From Phallus indusiatus (lineage: Eukaryota; Basidiomycota; Agaricomycetes; Phallales; Phallaceae): a DNA stretch of 64,000 bases. The position numbers and the translations under genes were made by a program. Below are positions 25,413 through 33,659 of this stretch, piece after piece. The notes under the pieces are model-generated. The model was not told the origin of the DNA. It saw only the letters and a list, made by a program, of their open reading frames with translations, and made no database searches. The DNA lies in assembly GCA_027605045.1 (NCBI GenBank), contig JAQFWX010000151.1, forward strand, positions 1-64,000, written 5' to 3'. The first letter of the stretch is position 1; each line of letters begins with the position of its first letter.

Positions 25413-26026
25413 TTAAAGTGTTCTTGGACGTGTTCCCCGCGGATAAACATACACCTTAGGATCAAAGAGAAAATCACTTGAATTTGTGTTGCCGCCATGG
25501 TAAGATATACTTATATGGATGAACAGAGGATTGATGCTCGTTTGAGGAGCGTTAGGTTGAGCATTTGAATTAGAATTTGAATTCGCATTGGCATTGGAGC
25601 TTTCTCCAGTATCGGAATCGTCTGACACTAGTTTGTGCAAAAGGTTAGTTATATGCTACGATGATGATAGATAAGAGGAAGCCAACCACTGAAAAATGCT
25701 GAAAATGTATGAGATTGGTTATATGCTACGATGATGACGAATAAAAGGGAACCAACCAATCAACAAAGATGCAAATGCACCCAAGCAGGAGCTGGGCACC
25801 ATCTTTCTTCATCCATTTTAGAGTCGGTTTGATAATGAGATACCATTCAGCGAATATAAGAAATAGACATTGAGCCATTAAGAGTATTTCCTTGTAGCCA
25901 ATATCGGTAAGGTTGCTTTCGGGAGGTTCTACACGTCCGCTGGAGTTGAAATAATTGTTAATCATCTGCAAAGATTAGACAAGATATGAGAAAATCAGTG
26001 CATCAAAAACTCACCAGAAGTGCCAT
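25413..26026 (-). CDS. Small predicted membrane protein, splicing uncertain
   Basis: I do not recognise this family. A first short exon starting at 26026 (ATG GCA CTT CTG) joins by a good GT-AG intron to MINNYFNSSGRVEPP. It is followed by one or two hydrophobic segments (ILLMAQCLFLIFAEWYLII and LLLGCICIFVDW) around a basic KPTLKWMKKDG loop. A last exon (25413-25632) reads SDDSDTGESSN, an Asn/Ser tract, then FLFDPKVYVYPRG and ends RPRTL. The middle intron is unclear because a 70-bp tandem duplication covers it; one good branch site lies just upstream of the last exon. The protein is about 150 residues with a short cytosolic or lumenal tail. Confidence 0.4.
25648..25758. repeat. Tandem duplication across an intron
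   Basis: The 40-bp unit GTTATATGCTACGATGATGA... occurs at 25648-25688 and again at 25718-25758, 70 bp apart, with a few differences after the first 20 bases. It lies in the intron region of the small membrane-protein gene. Confidence 0.85.
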
Positions 26027-26096
26027 GATTGAAAGGTATAAAAGATTGTGGTTATAGAATGTGGAGATATAACGGACATTTTACTAATAAAGAATT

Positions 26097-26237
26097 TCCT
26101 CAGTGCTAAGAAACAACTTATGTATTAAAAAAGCGGACCTAATAAAGAATTCTTTTACAACGGATGAGTAAAGACAACTAGAAGTAATTAATTAACGTTA
26201 CTTACTCCCTCTTACTCCTCAGTGCTAAGAAACAACT
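26097..26237. repeat. 22-bp direct repeat pair
   Basis: TCCTCAGTGCTAAGAAACAACT (22 bases, beginning TCCTCAGTGC and ending AACAACT) is present exactly at 26097-26118 and 26216-26237, 119 bp apart. A shorter TAATAAAGAATT repeat lies in the same interval. This may be a small segmental duplication or debris of an old insertion. Confidence 0.85.
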
Positions 26238-26501
26238 GAGGAGACGAAAATCGACGGAACGAAAGTTTTATATACTGTAGACTTTAGTCTTCTTAAAAGA
26301 AAAGGGAATTGCGTTGCCTTTAGCAAACGCTTGTGGGCCAAGATTATGTAATGTGGACAACTCTCAACATAGAATAAATGACAGGAGAGGATTGTCGTAA
26401 ATGTTAGGAAAGGTAAAGGAAACTTGAAGGAGCCTGGAGAGAGGAGTTTCGTTACGTAAGTTGGAACGCCTTCAGTCGTCTCTCCTGACTAGGTTCGAAT
26501 C

Positions 26502-26517
26502 GCGCGGCAAGCCGCGC
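26502..26517. repeat. GC-rich short hairpin
   Basis: GCGCGGC-AA-GCCGCGC forms a 7-bp stem with a 2-base loop in an otherwise AT-rich stretch. A GGTTCGAATC motif, like a Pol III B box, is just upstream at 26492-26501, but no tRNA fold is possible. Confidence 0.6.
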
Positions 26518-26689
26518 ACGTGTTTAAGGCTGAATCCGAATACTTGTAATTAAAGTAAAAGCTCATTATATACTACATTGGCTGTCTTTACACTATCTTC
26601 ATTCAATAAAAATCTAACTCTTCAAAAATTTGTACCCATTGAAAAAGCAACACATAACTGTCCATGTGAAAATGCTGAATATCTTCAAT

Positions 26690-26758
26690 GGTCAGTCTCT
26701 TAGAATAGTTGGAGCTGATTGAACTTCAATCAGCTCCAACTATTCTAAGAGACTGACC
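26690..26758. repeat. 69-bp near-perfect palindrome
   Basis: Two 34-bp arms (26690-26723 and 26725-26758) are exact reverse complements around a single C at 26724. The left arm begins GGTCAGTCTCTTAGAATAG and ends GCTGATTGAA. No coding sequence overlaps it. It could be a tiny inverted-repeat element, a fold-back duplication from a repair event, or a transcribed hairpin. Confidence 0.95.
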
Positions 26759-27743
26759 TTGATAGGGTTTAAAGGCTTTGTTTGAGCTGGTAGATTTTAA
26801 GAATAAATTTCCTTTCTCTACATCTATTGTAAACTTGCACAAAAGTCGCATGAGAAAGCTTCAAGCAGATGAGAGGGTGAAGAATAATAGGAAAAATTCT
26901 ACACAGAAAGTTTTGTATCTACATGAAGCTTTTATATAATAAAAATGAGTGTAGAACGAAGCTGTGATGTGTTCGAGTTATATGCGTAGATAGTTTGAAT
27001 AGAATGAGTTGATCTTTAACTGAATACATGTAAGAATAATGACGGAGTCGAAATGACCCATTTAATGTTGAATTTGTGTGTTTGAAGGCTTGTTGCTTGA
27101 GTCCGAATGGTTGAGCTGAATGGATCTGACTGATAGTGTTGTTGTTCGTTTAGAATGATGTTAAGCGAGCGTTGATTTGATTAAATTTATGAGTGAGCCG
27201 AGATGAAGATTTAAGCAGCAAGATTTATGTATTTGATAAGAGAGGTGGTCTATTTACATTTACACTGGTGAATTATATACGCTGGGAGATTTAATTACTA
27301 TAGGAGAAATAGATGATGTCGAATTTTATAAAGAAAGAAATATGGACTGGGGAGTGTGAGAAACAAAAAGAGAAAAAGAAATGACAGCAGAAATAGGAAT
27401 TAGTACAAAATTACTGATTTACCTCACAGAAGCTATGAATAAAGGAATAAGAACAAAGAAATGACCATAAAGGAAGGGGATGCATAGAGAAAGATGGAAA
27501 TGTGCGAATGCGCACAAAAGAAGCTAAAAATATCTCAGGAGGACGAATGAACAGATGACACTATATCTGCTACACATGGGTACTGACCCTTACACTATTT
27601 TATTCATTGTTGTTCTTGTTTCTTCATTTGCACATGACACATGGCACATGCTCATTCTCAGCTCAGCCTGATGTTCATGACATCACATTGCCCATGCCCA
27701 GTCTAGGTATCTAGCACTTAGTAGTGTCAGGGCTGTATGCTGT
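26759..27743. other. AT-rich non-coding stretch
   Basis: Nearly 1 kb between the palindrome and the first LTR. Stop codons are frequent in all frames and I see no gene, RNA or repeat that I can support. Confidence 0.5.
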
Positions 27744-27748
27744 ATTAC

Positions 27749-28144
27749 TGTCAGGGTACGCTACCGCGTCCCCTCATTTTCCTTATTTATTATCATCGGT
27801 ATATGTTTATTTCTATTTCATTTACATTTCCCATCCATTACTTCCACTTTCCGTTTCCTTGTTCTGTCTCTATTTCACTTTCTCTACTCGCACGCGTCGC
27901 GCGCTCGTACTCAGCGTGATGCCCGTGACATCACGTCGCTTAGGTTCGGCTTGGGCGCCTGGCACTTAGCTGTGTCAGGGCCGCACGCCGCGTCGTCGTT
28001 TTATGTATATAGTAGCTGTACCTAGAGTGAGGGTCCCTAAGCTTGTTCTCTTAGGATCCCCTCCCTCTAGGTGAGTAGTTAGTTCCCTTCCAATATATTG
28101 TCTTAGGATCCCCTCCCTCTAGTGTGAGCTGAGTAGCCCTAACA
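27749..28144 (+). mobile_element. Solo LTR, family A, copy 1
   Basis: A 396-bp element beginning TGTCAGGGTACGCTACCGCG and ending GAGTAGCCCTAACA, with the TG...CA ends of retrotransposon LTRs. It is flanked by a 5-bp target-site duplication ATTAC (27744-27748 and 28145-28149). No reverse transcriptase, gag or integrase frame is nearby, so this is a solo LTR left by recombination. Near its 3' end the unit TCTTAGGATCCCCTCCCTCT occurs twice, about 45 bp apart. Confidence 0.92.
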
Positions 28145-28211
28145 ATTACCATAAAACATCTGCACTCTTTCCTAAATTGATTTACTTTGATGATTGATGA
28201 TATGCTATAGC

Positions 28212-28957
28212 TGTTAGGGCTACTCAGCTCAGACTAGAGGGAGGGGATCCTAAGGCAATATATTGGAAGGGAAACTAACTACTCACCTAGAGGGAGGGGA
28301 TCCTAAGAGAACAAGCTTAGGGACCCTCACTTGTTAGGGCGACTCAGGGCACACACCTAGAGGAGGGAAAACCTAAGATCTATTGAGGGGCAGCGACTAA
28401 CTACTCACCTAGAGGAGGGAAAACCTAAGAGAACAAGCTCAGGTATCCCCCTCTAGGGAAAACGCATATAAGTACAGGATACGAAGCGCCCAACTGATCC
28501 CCATGGGATCCGAGGAGATATAGACAGAAATCGAGGGAAATCGAAGAGATCGAAAAATCGAGAAAACGATGGAACTAATGGAAACGGCAAAGTACGGGAA
28601 ATGGAGGAAATCGTAACACGAAATGAAACCGAAAGAAATCGAAGAAATCGAATAATCGGAAAAGGCGCTAGCGTACCGTGACATCACTCTAGGTACAACG
28701 ACTATATACATAAAACGACGACGCGGCGTGCGGCCCTGACACAGCTAAGTGCCAGGCGCCCAAGCCGAACCTAAGCGACGTGATGTCACGGGCATCACGC
28801 CGGCGCGCGACGCGCGCGAGTAGAGAAAGTGGAATAGAGACAGAACAAGGAAACGGAGAGTGAAAGTAAAATATGGAAATGATAAATAAAATAGAAAAGG
28901 GACGATGCCGATGATAATAAATAAGAAAATGAGAGACGGCGGTAGCGTACCCTGACA
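28212..28957 (-). mobile_element. Solo LTR, family A, copy 2 (interrupted)
   Basis: Reverse-orientation copy of the same LTR, about 389 bp once the inserted element is removed. On the plus strand it starts TGTTAGGGCTACTCAGCTC and ends GCGTACCCTGACA. The target-site duplication is ATAGC (28207-28211 and 28958-28962). It shares with copies 1 and 3 the GC-rich block around the GGCGTGCGGCCCTGACACAG segment. A second LTR is inserted at 28332. Confidence 0.92.
28332..28683 (-). mobile_element. Nested solo LTR, family B
   Basis: A 352-bp element inserted in LTR copy 2. In the plus orientation it begins TGTTAGGGCGACTCAGGGC and ends GCTAGCGTACCGTGACA, flanked by TCACT on both sides (28327-28331 and 28684-28688). 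Its ends resemble family A but its body differs (an AAATCGA-rich stretch). Like family A it carries a twice-repeated motif near its 3' end (CCTAGAGGAGGGAAAACCTA). It is a younger insertion of a related family, also reduced to a solo LTR. Confidence 0.9.
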
Positions 28958-29386
28958 ATAGCCTCATCCAGTATTTCAAAATTCAAATATTTATTTTGTC
29001 TTGTTTTCCATGTTTTGTTTCAGTCTATTTTTTTGCTTGTTTTATCTCTGAAGTCTGTTTTTTATCTATGTTTCCCTTTAGCTGCCTTAGTTGTTTATAT
29101 GCTCTCAACTATGAACTTAGTAGCCATCTGACAGCTCTACATATTATTCACAATGTAAACTCTTTTTCCATCTGTTTTTCTCAATGACATTTGCAATACC
29201 ATCATGACTGTTGACATACTACACAATATCATAGCATACATAGAATATTGCATTCTCTCTGTCCCTATCCAAAATATATCACATGTGAAGCATGACAAAA
29301 ATATTACTCCAAAAGACCTCATGCTGAATTTTTTGAGTGACCACTCTTCAAATTAGTTGACAGTTCAAATTATTTCTCATAGTTAG

Positions 29387-29785
29387 TGTCAGGGTACACT
29401 ACCGCGTCCCCTCATTTTTCCTTATTTATTATCATCGGTATATATTCCTCTATACTTTATTTATATTTCCCATATATTATTTCCATCCTCCGTTTGCTCC
29501 CCCCGTCTCTATTCCACTTTCTCTACTTGCGCGCGTCGCGCGCTCGTACCCGGCGTGACGCCGTAGGCGTCACATCGCTTATGTTCGGTTCGGGCGTCTG
29601 GCACTTAGCTGTGTCAGGGCCGCACGCCGCGTTATCGTTTTTCATGTATATAGTCGCAGTCCCTAGAGTGAGGGTCCCTAAGCTTGTTCTCTTAGGATCC
29701 CCTCCCTCTAGGTGAGTAGTTAGTTCTCCCCAATATATTTCTCTTAGGATCCCCTCCCTCTAGCCTGAGCTGAGTAGCCCTAACA
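29387..29785 (+). mobile_element. Solo LTR, family A, copy 3
   Basis: A 399-bp element beginning TGTCAGGGTACACTACCGCG and ending GAGTAGCCCTAACA, with target-site duplication GTTAG (29382-29386 and 29786-29790). It is colinear with copy 1 over its full length, with scattered substitutions, and keeps the doubled TCTTAGGATCCCCTCCCTCT motif. No internal retrotransposon region is present. Confidence 0.92.
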
Positions 29786-29811
29786 GTTAGCTCAGATTGA
29801 TATTTTTCTTT

Positions 29812-29850
29812 ATTTTATTTATTTTATTTTATTTTATTTATTTCATTTCA
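29812..29850. repeat. (TTTTA)n low-complexity tract
   Basis: Imperfect TTTTA/TTTA repeats directly after LTR copy 3. Simple-sequence tract with no gene. Confidence 0.8.
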
Positions 29851-29994
29851 GGAATCAGTTTAGATACTATTTAGTCTCAATGGTCTCATAGCTTAGATTA
29901 TTTTATTCTATCTTTTAGGAGTGGCAAAATTGGAATTGAAGGGATTGGCCGGTTTTGCTGCCAATTCTTCAGAGGGATGTTTAGTCAGTGCTTC

Positions 29995-30056
29995 ACACGC
30001 CGGAGGCTCGGCTTCGCCTCGCGACTGGCAGAGCTCGGCTGCGCCTCGCGCGCAAA
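29995..30056. repeat. Duplicated GC-rich motif
   Basis: GCTCGGCTTCGCCTCGCG and GCTCGGCTGCGCCTCGCG lie about 30 bp apart in an AT-rich setting. They may be part of an unrecognised insertion. An open frame across them (29921-30103, plus) has no homology I recognise. Confidence 0.6.
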
Positions 30057-30103
30057 GTATTGGGATTGCTGACAAAGTTTTACGTAATTACTTATGTAAT
30101 TAA

Positions 30104-30763
30104 TTAGTCAGCCCATTGAAATTAGTCATCGTAGTCTTTTCACTTGTGGATTCCCGCCGCCCGAAAAAAGTCTTAATTACACAAATCATATACCTTAACT
30201 GTCGACGACTCCTCTCGTAAGTCTGTTACATGTCTTTCTCAAAGCAGACGGGAAGCTCCTGAAGCTTTCCCTTTTCTTCCACACGGATTGCAAGTCTTGC
30301 TAAGTTAAGGATCCTCCGAGAGCTTGCGTTTTTTCGTCAAAATGATGATCTATTAGGAAGATTTCGCGTTTTATGAGCTAGTATTCGTATATCGACAATA
30401 TTTATATAAGAACGAGTAGGCTTCAACCCCTATCTTGAAACGATACCCACGCACCTCTTATGAAGTCTTGAGGAAATTTACTCGTTGAGATATAAGAAGT
30501 CTCCAACTCGTTGAATATTATATCTGATGAACGGAGTGTCTACTATAGAACATTACCAAGCGGCTTGCTCTGGTCGTTAAAAGAAAAGACTTTCGAAGCA
30601 CGGCCCAGACGAAGACGCACGAATGTCTTACGGTGAAGAAGACGATAAAATCAAGATCAAGATCTTTCAAGAGATGACACAATACAGAATACTCATGAAA
30701 AATACAGAGCTGTAAATGTCTGTCAATTACGCTCCATCATTGACGATTTATTGCTTCACGTAG
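30104..30763. other. Non-coding stretch before the phosducin-like fragment
   Basis: About 660 bp with no supported gene. A first exon of the phosducin-like gene might lie near 30620-30720, but I could not join one in frame. Confidence 0.4.
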
Positions 30764-31251
30764 CAATGACGCTCTTCGAAAACATGGTATCTTGCCACCA
30801 CGAGAGGAAAACCCTCCAACACCCTCTCCTCCTCCTCCTAGCCCAAAGTTACAGAATATTTTGGAACAAGCATCGGCTTCCGAACTACAAGAGTTGGAGG
30901 ATGAAGCTGCTGATTCAGAAACTGAGAGAGCCATTTCTGCCTATCGTCGTCAAAGACTTGCAGAACTAAAGCAGATTGAACGCACAGCCAAATTCGGCCG
31001 TATCTACCCTATCAGTCGTGAAGATTATACCAGAGAAGTAACGGAGGCTAGTAAAGTTGACGTATCCGGAGAGAATCAGTTAAAAGGGACCGGCGTAGTT
31101 TGCATCTTATACAAAGATGGGTGAGCAAATCATATCTTGATTCACGATGAAATGCTGACTCGAGACATTGGAAAGTCAACTCGCCAGTATTCGCTTATTA
31201 GATCAAGCACTTCCATCCTTGTTGATGCACCGAAAACTAAAAAAAAATTAG
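30764..31251 (+). pseudogene. Phosducin-like protein, C-terminal half lost
   Basis: Phosducin-like proteins are thioredoxin-fold co-chaperones of the CCT chaperonin and G-beta subunits. The frame from 30764 reads NDALRKHGILPPREENP, then SPKLQNILEQ, AYRRQRLAELKQIERTAKFG and REDYTREVTEASKV, and reaches the first thioredoxin strand GTGVVCILYKDG at 31120. An intron with a good branch site then leads to QLASIRLLDQALPSLL and a stop at 31249-31251, before most of the thioredoxin domain. Later sequence shows no recognisable C-terminal domain in any frame. It is called a pseudogene or truncated gene; a rare unseen splice could still rescue it. Confidence 0.55.
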
Positions 31252-31596
31252 TCTACCGCTCTTGGTACAAAAAGTAACGAACCATTTCTCCGTCGCAGAC
31301 CTGGGGAGGAGCCAAAGGGTTTGGGTGTTTGGCATGCATCTTTTTCGAGGAAAATCCGATGTTTCTATGTGATCAGTATACAGTTCAAAATGAGTCGATC
31401 CCCGACCAAGAAGTGTTCTCTTCTCATAACGTGAAAACTCCAAGGACGCCACAACATTTCCCTTCAGGTTGTTTCGAGAAGGTCTCAGTACACAGAGTAC
31501 AACGTCGCAGTTCAATGCCCTGGTACAAATGAGGTATTGAGTCTGACGTACAATCCCCAGATTAGACCTGAAAAAGAGGACTTGTGTAGACGCTAT

Positions 31597-32345
31597 TCAT
31601 AAAGACTGACAAGATCTTTGATTAATACCTTTGGCCACAAATTCGATACCAATGGGGAAACCCGACTGGAACATTGGCAGCATGTTGGGAACAAACCAAT
31701 TCAACTTGAAACCGTGCGTAGTGTCAACAACCGTCAGAGTCTCCGAGGGACAAGTAGGTAGCCTGAAACTATTGTTCACCGTTTTATTCACCACATGAAT
31801 AAGTTTCGGACGAGCTTGAAGGCATCCTAAACTATCCAGTCCAATACGGTCAAAGTAATTATTATATCCCTTCTCTGCACACGCTAAATACAACTCGTTC
31901 CGAATAGATCGAGTTGGAATTAGTTCATCCAGATATGTTTGAAGTAGCCAATGGCGCGTGCTAGTTGTTAACTGGTCATCAGCTGGTGTTGAATCGAGAA
32001 TAATCCAGGTTGGGACCATTTCCCCCCCACTCGAAAATCATAAAAGCCAATGACGGGACCGATGCGTAACTTTGTCCCCTGATGATATCACGAACAGCCT
32101 TCACCATGCATGGGTGTAACTTTTGCTGTTGGGAGGCAATCAAGATATCGCGAACCTTAAGCAAGACGGTTAACTCGATGTGAACTTAGATTCTGTCGAG
32201 AAAACATTAAATACTCACCACATATTCTATCGTGGTTGAAAATTCATAAAGAGATTTGGCGTTGTTGAGCGTTCCTTCGAGATCACAGAAGCGACAAGTG
32301 ACACATGGAATGGTCAGACTCCGGGAAGAATTCACCTTCGTCTTG
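31597..32345 (-). pseudogene. Broken gene of unknown family
   Basis: Three blocks read in order on the minus strand. An exon from 32345 carries IPCVTCRFCDLEGTL and SLYEFSTTIEYV. After a GT-AG intron comes VRDILIASQQQKLHPCMVKA through VPSLAFMIFEWGG. A long block then starts MVPTWIILDSTPADDQ and ends INQRSCQSL at 31597. The second and third blocks are in different frames and meet at a run of seven Gs (plus-strand Cs at 32022-32028). One base fewer would join them. The only intron that could join them instead would be 34 nt. No start codon leads into the first block. I do not recognise the family. Confidence 0.5.
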
Positions 32346-32382
32346 CTAGTTCAAACGTTCAAATGGATGTGTAGAGAATAAC

Positions 32383-32431
32383 TGCCCCCTATGATAAGTA
32401 GTGTATATCATAGTGTATATCATAGGGGGCA
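32383..32431. repeat. 14-bp inverted repeat with inner direct repeat
   Basis: TGCCCCCTATGATA (32383-32396) and its exact reverse complement (32418-32431) enclose 21 bases. Inside, GTGTATATCATA occurs twice in tandem. It lies about 120 bp upstream of the OTU gene start and could be a regulatory site or a small insertion scar. Confidence 0.9.
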
Positions 32432-32553
32432 CTTGGTTGCCAAATATAAGTAAGCGTTTGCTCCCGAATTGTCCTCCTTTTCCAGCTTTCCCGCGCGTGA
32501 TCCGCTGGTCTCGAACTTGTCAACTCCACATATTCAGTCGAAGCTGCGGCAGC

Positions 32554-33554
32554 ATGGGCAAAAGGCATAAGAGAAAGTACACCACCAGCACCCCTCTACC
32601 CTCAGACGCTCCACAGGTACCGATACCCCCAGAGCACGAGGAGTCGAACGACACGTTAATCGACGATCTACTTGCGGAATTAGACGCACGGGACGTCCAG
32701 CAAGGACAGCTCTCAAGTGAAAAATCTGAGAACACAAGCAGCCAGTTGGAAGAAGAGAGGAAGGCACAAGGAGCTAGTCGAGCACGATTCAAAGCTCGAG
32801 AGGTGGCCATGCTTTATCAAACAAGTACACTCATCGGCTGACGCTTGGATCTTGCTACAGATGCGAAGGATTCGTAGTAGATTGGCCATGTTACCCTCAA
32901 ATGATGAAGCGGATTCCCAAAGAGTTGCAGAAGAAACAGCAGCCGAAGAAAAAACCATACGCGCTTTGTGCGAGAAACAAGGCTTACGAATACAAGAAGT
33001 ACGCCTGCTATTACATATAGCAAAATGACTGTTTAACATTGTCAAGATGAATCCCGATGGCCACTGTCTGTTTTCTGCAGTGGCTGACCAATTAGCATTA
33101 TTATCGATATTACCACCCGCTGAAGCAACCTACCATACAACGAGAAAGTCTGCGGCAGACTACATTCAGTCCCATCCTGACGATTTTCTCCCTTTCTTGG
33201 TTCCTCTCTCAGAGGATAATGCAGACGGGGCTATGACCAACGAAGAATTCCCAAAATATTGCGATATGATCCGACTAACAGCTGCTTGGGGAGGAGAGCC
33301 GGAAATACTGGCTTTATCTAGAGCGTACAACGTCCCGATACATGTTATACAAGGAGGGAGACCTTTCGAAGTAATTCATCGTCCAAATGATTCGGATGAG
33401 AATTCTTCAGATATGGTCGTCCGAATTAGTTATCATAGGCGCATGTATGGTCTAGGCGAGGTAAGACAGGTTCTTCTACGCGTGAAAATACTCATTCACT
33501 GGGGTGCATTGCAAGCATTATAATTCGCTGCACCCAAACAGGATACCGTCCTAA
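32554..33554 (+). CDS. OTU2: OTU-family deubiquitinase (OTUD6/Otu2-like)
   Basis: Cysteine protease that removes ubiquitin; yeast Otu2 and human OTUD6 act on ribosomal ubiquitin marks. Exons 32554-32802, 32861-32998, 33047-33460 and 33516-33554 give 279 residues with consistent phases. A charged coiled-coil N terminus (KRHKRKYTTST, LDARDVQQGQLSSEKS) leads into LCEKQGLRIQEMNPDGHCLF, where D and C of the DGHC motif are catalytic. The domain continues through YIQSHPDDFLPFL, GGEPEILALSRAYNVPIHV and the C-terminal catalytic His in GEHYNSLHPN, ending RIPS. It converges with the beta-adaptin gene (105 bp between stops). Confidence 0.93.
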
Positions 33555-33659
33555 CGTCCTTAATACCAATTCGTGTCACATCGTTTGATGAGAAGAATAA
33601 TCGTCTCATTATAATACAAGGTATAAGAAGGAAATACAGCACTCATGACGAGCAAATGT

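Noticed and set aside
26491..26520. GGTTCGAATC motif like a Pol III B box or tRNA T-arm
   Set aside because: The T-stem cannot pair (CTAGG versus CGCGC) and no A box or acceptor stem fits; left as a possible chance match.
27724..27969. Open frames within the LTR copies (also 28439-28979 and 29386-29715)
   Set aside because: They follow LTR sequence in several frames and orientations and lie wholly within repeats.
29921..30103. ORF across the duplicated GC-rich motif
   Set aside because: Low-complexity translation with no recognisable domain; likely repeat debris.
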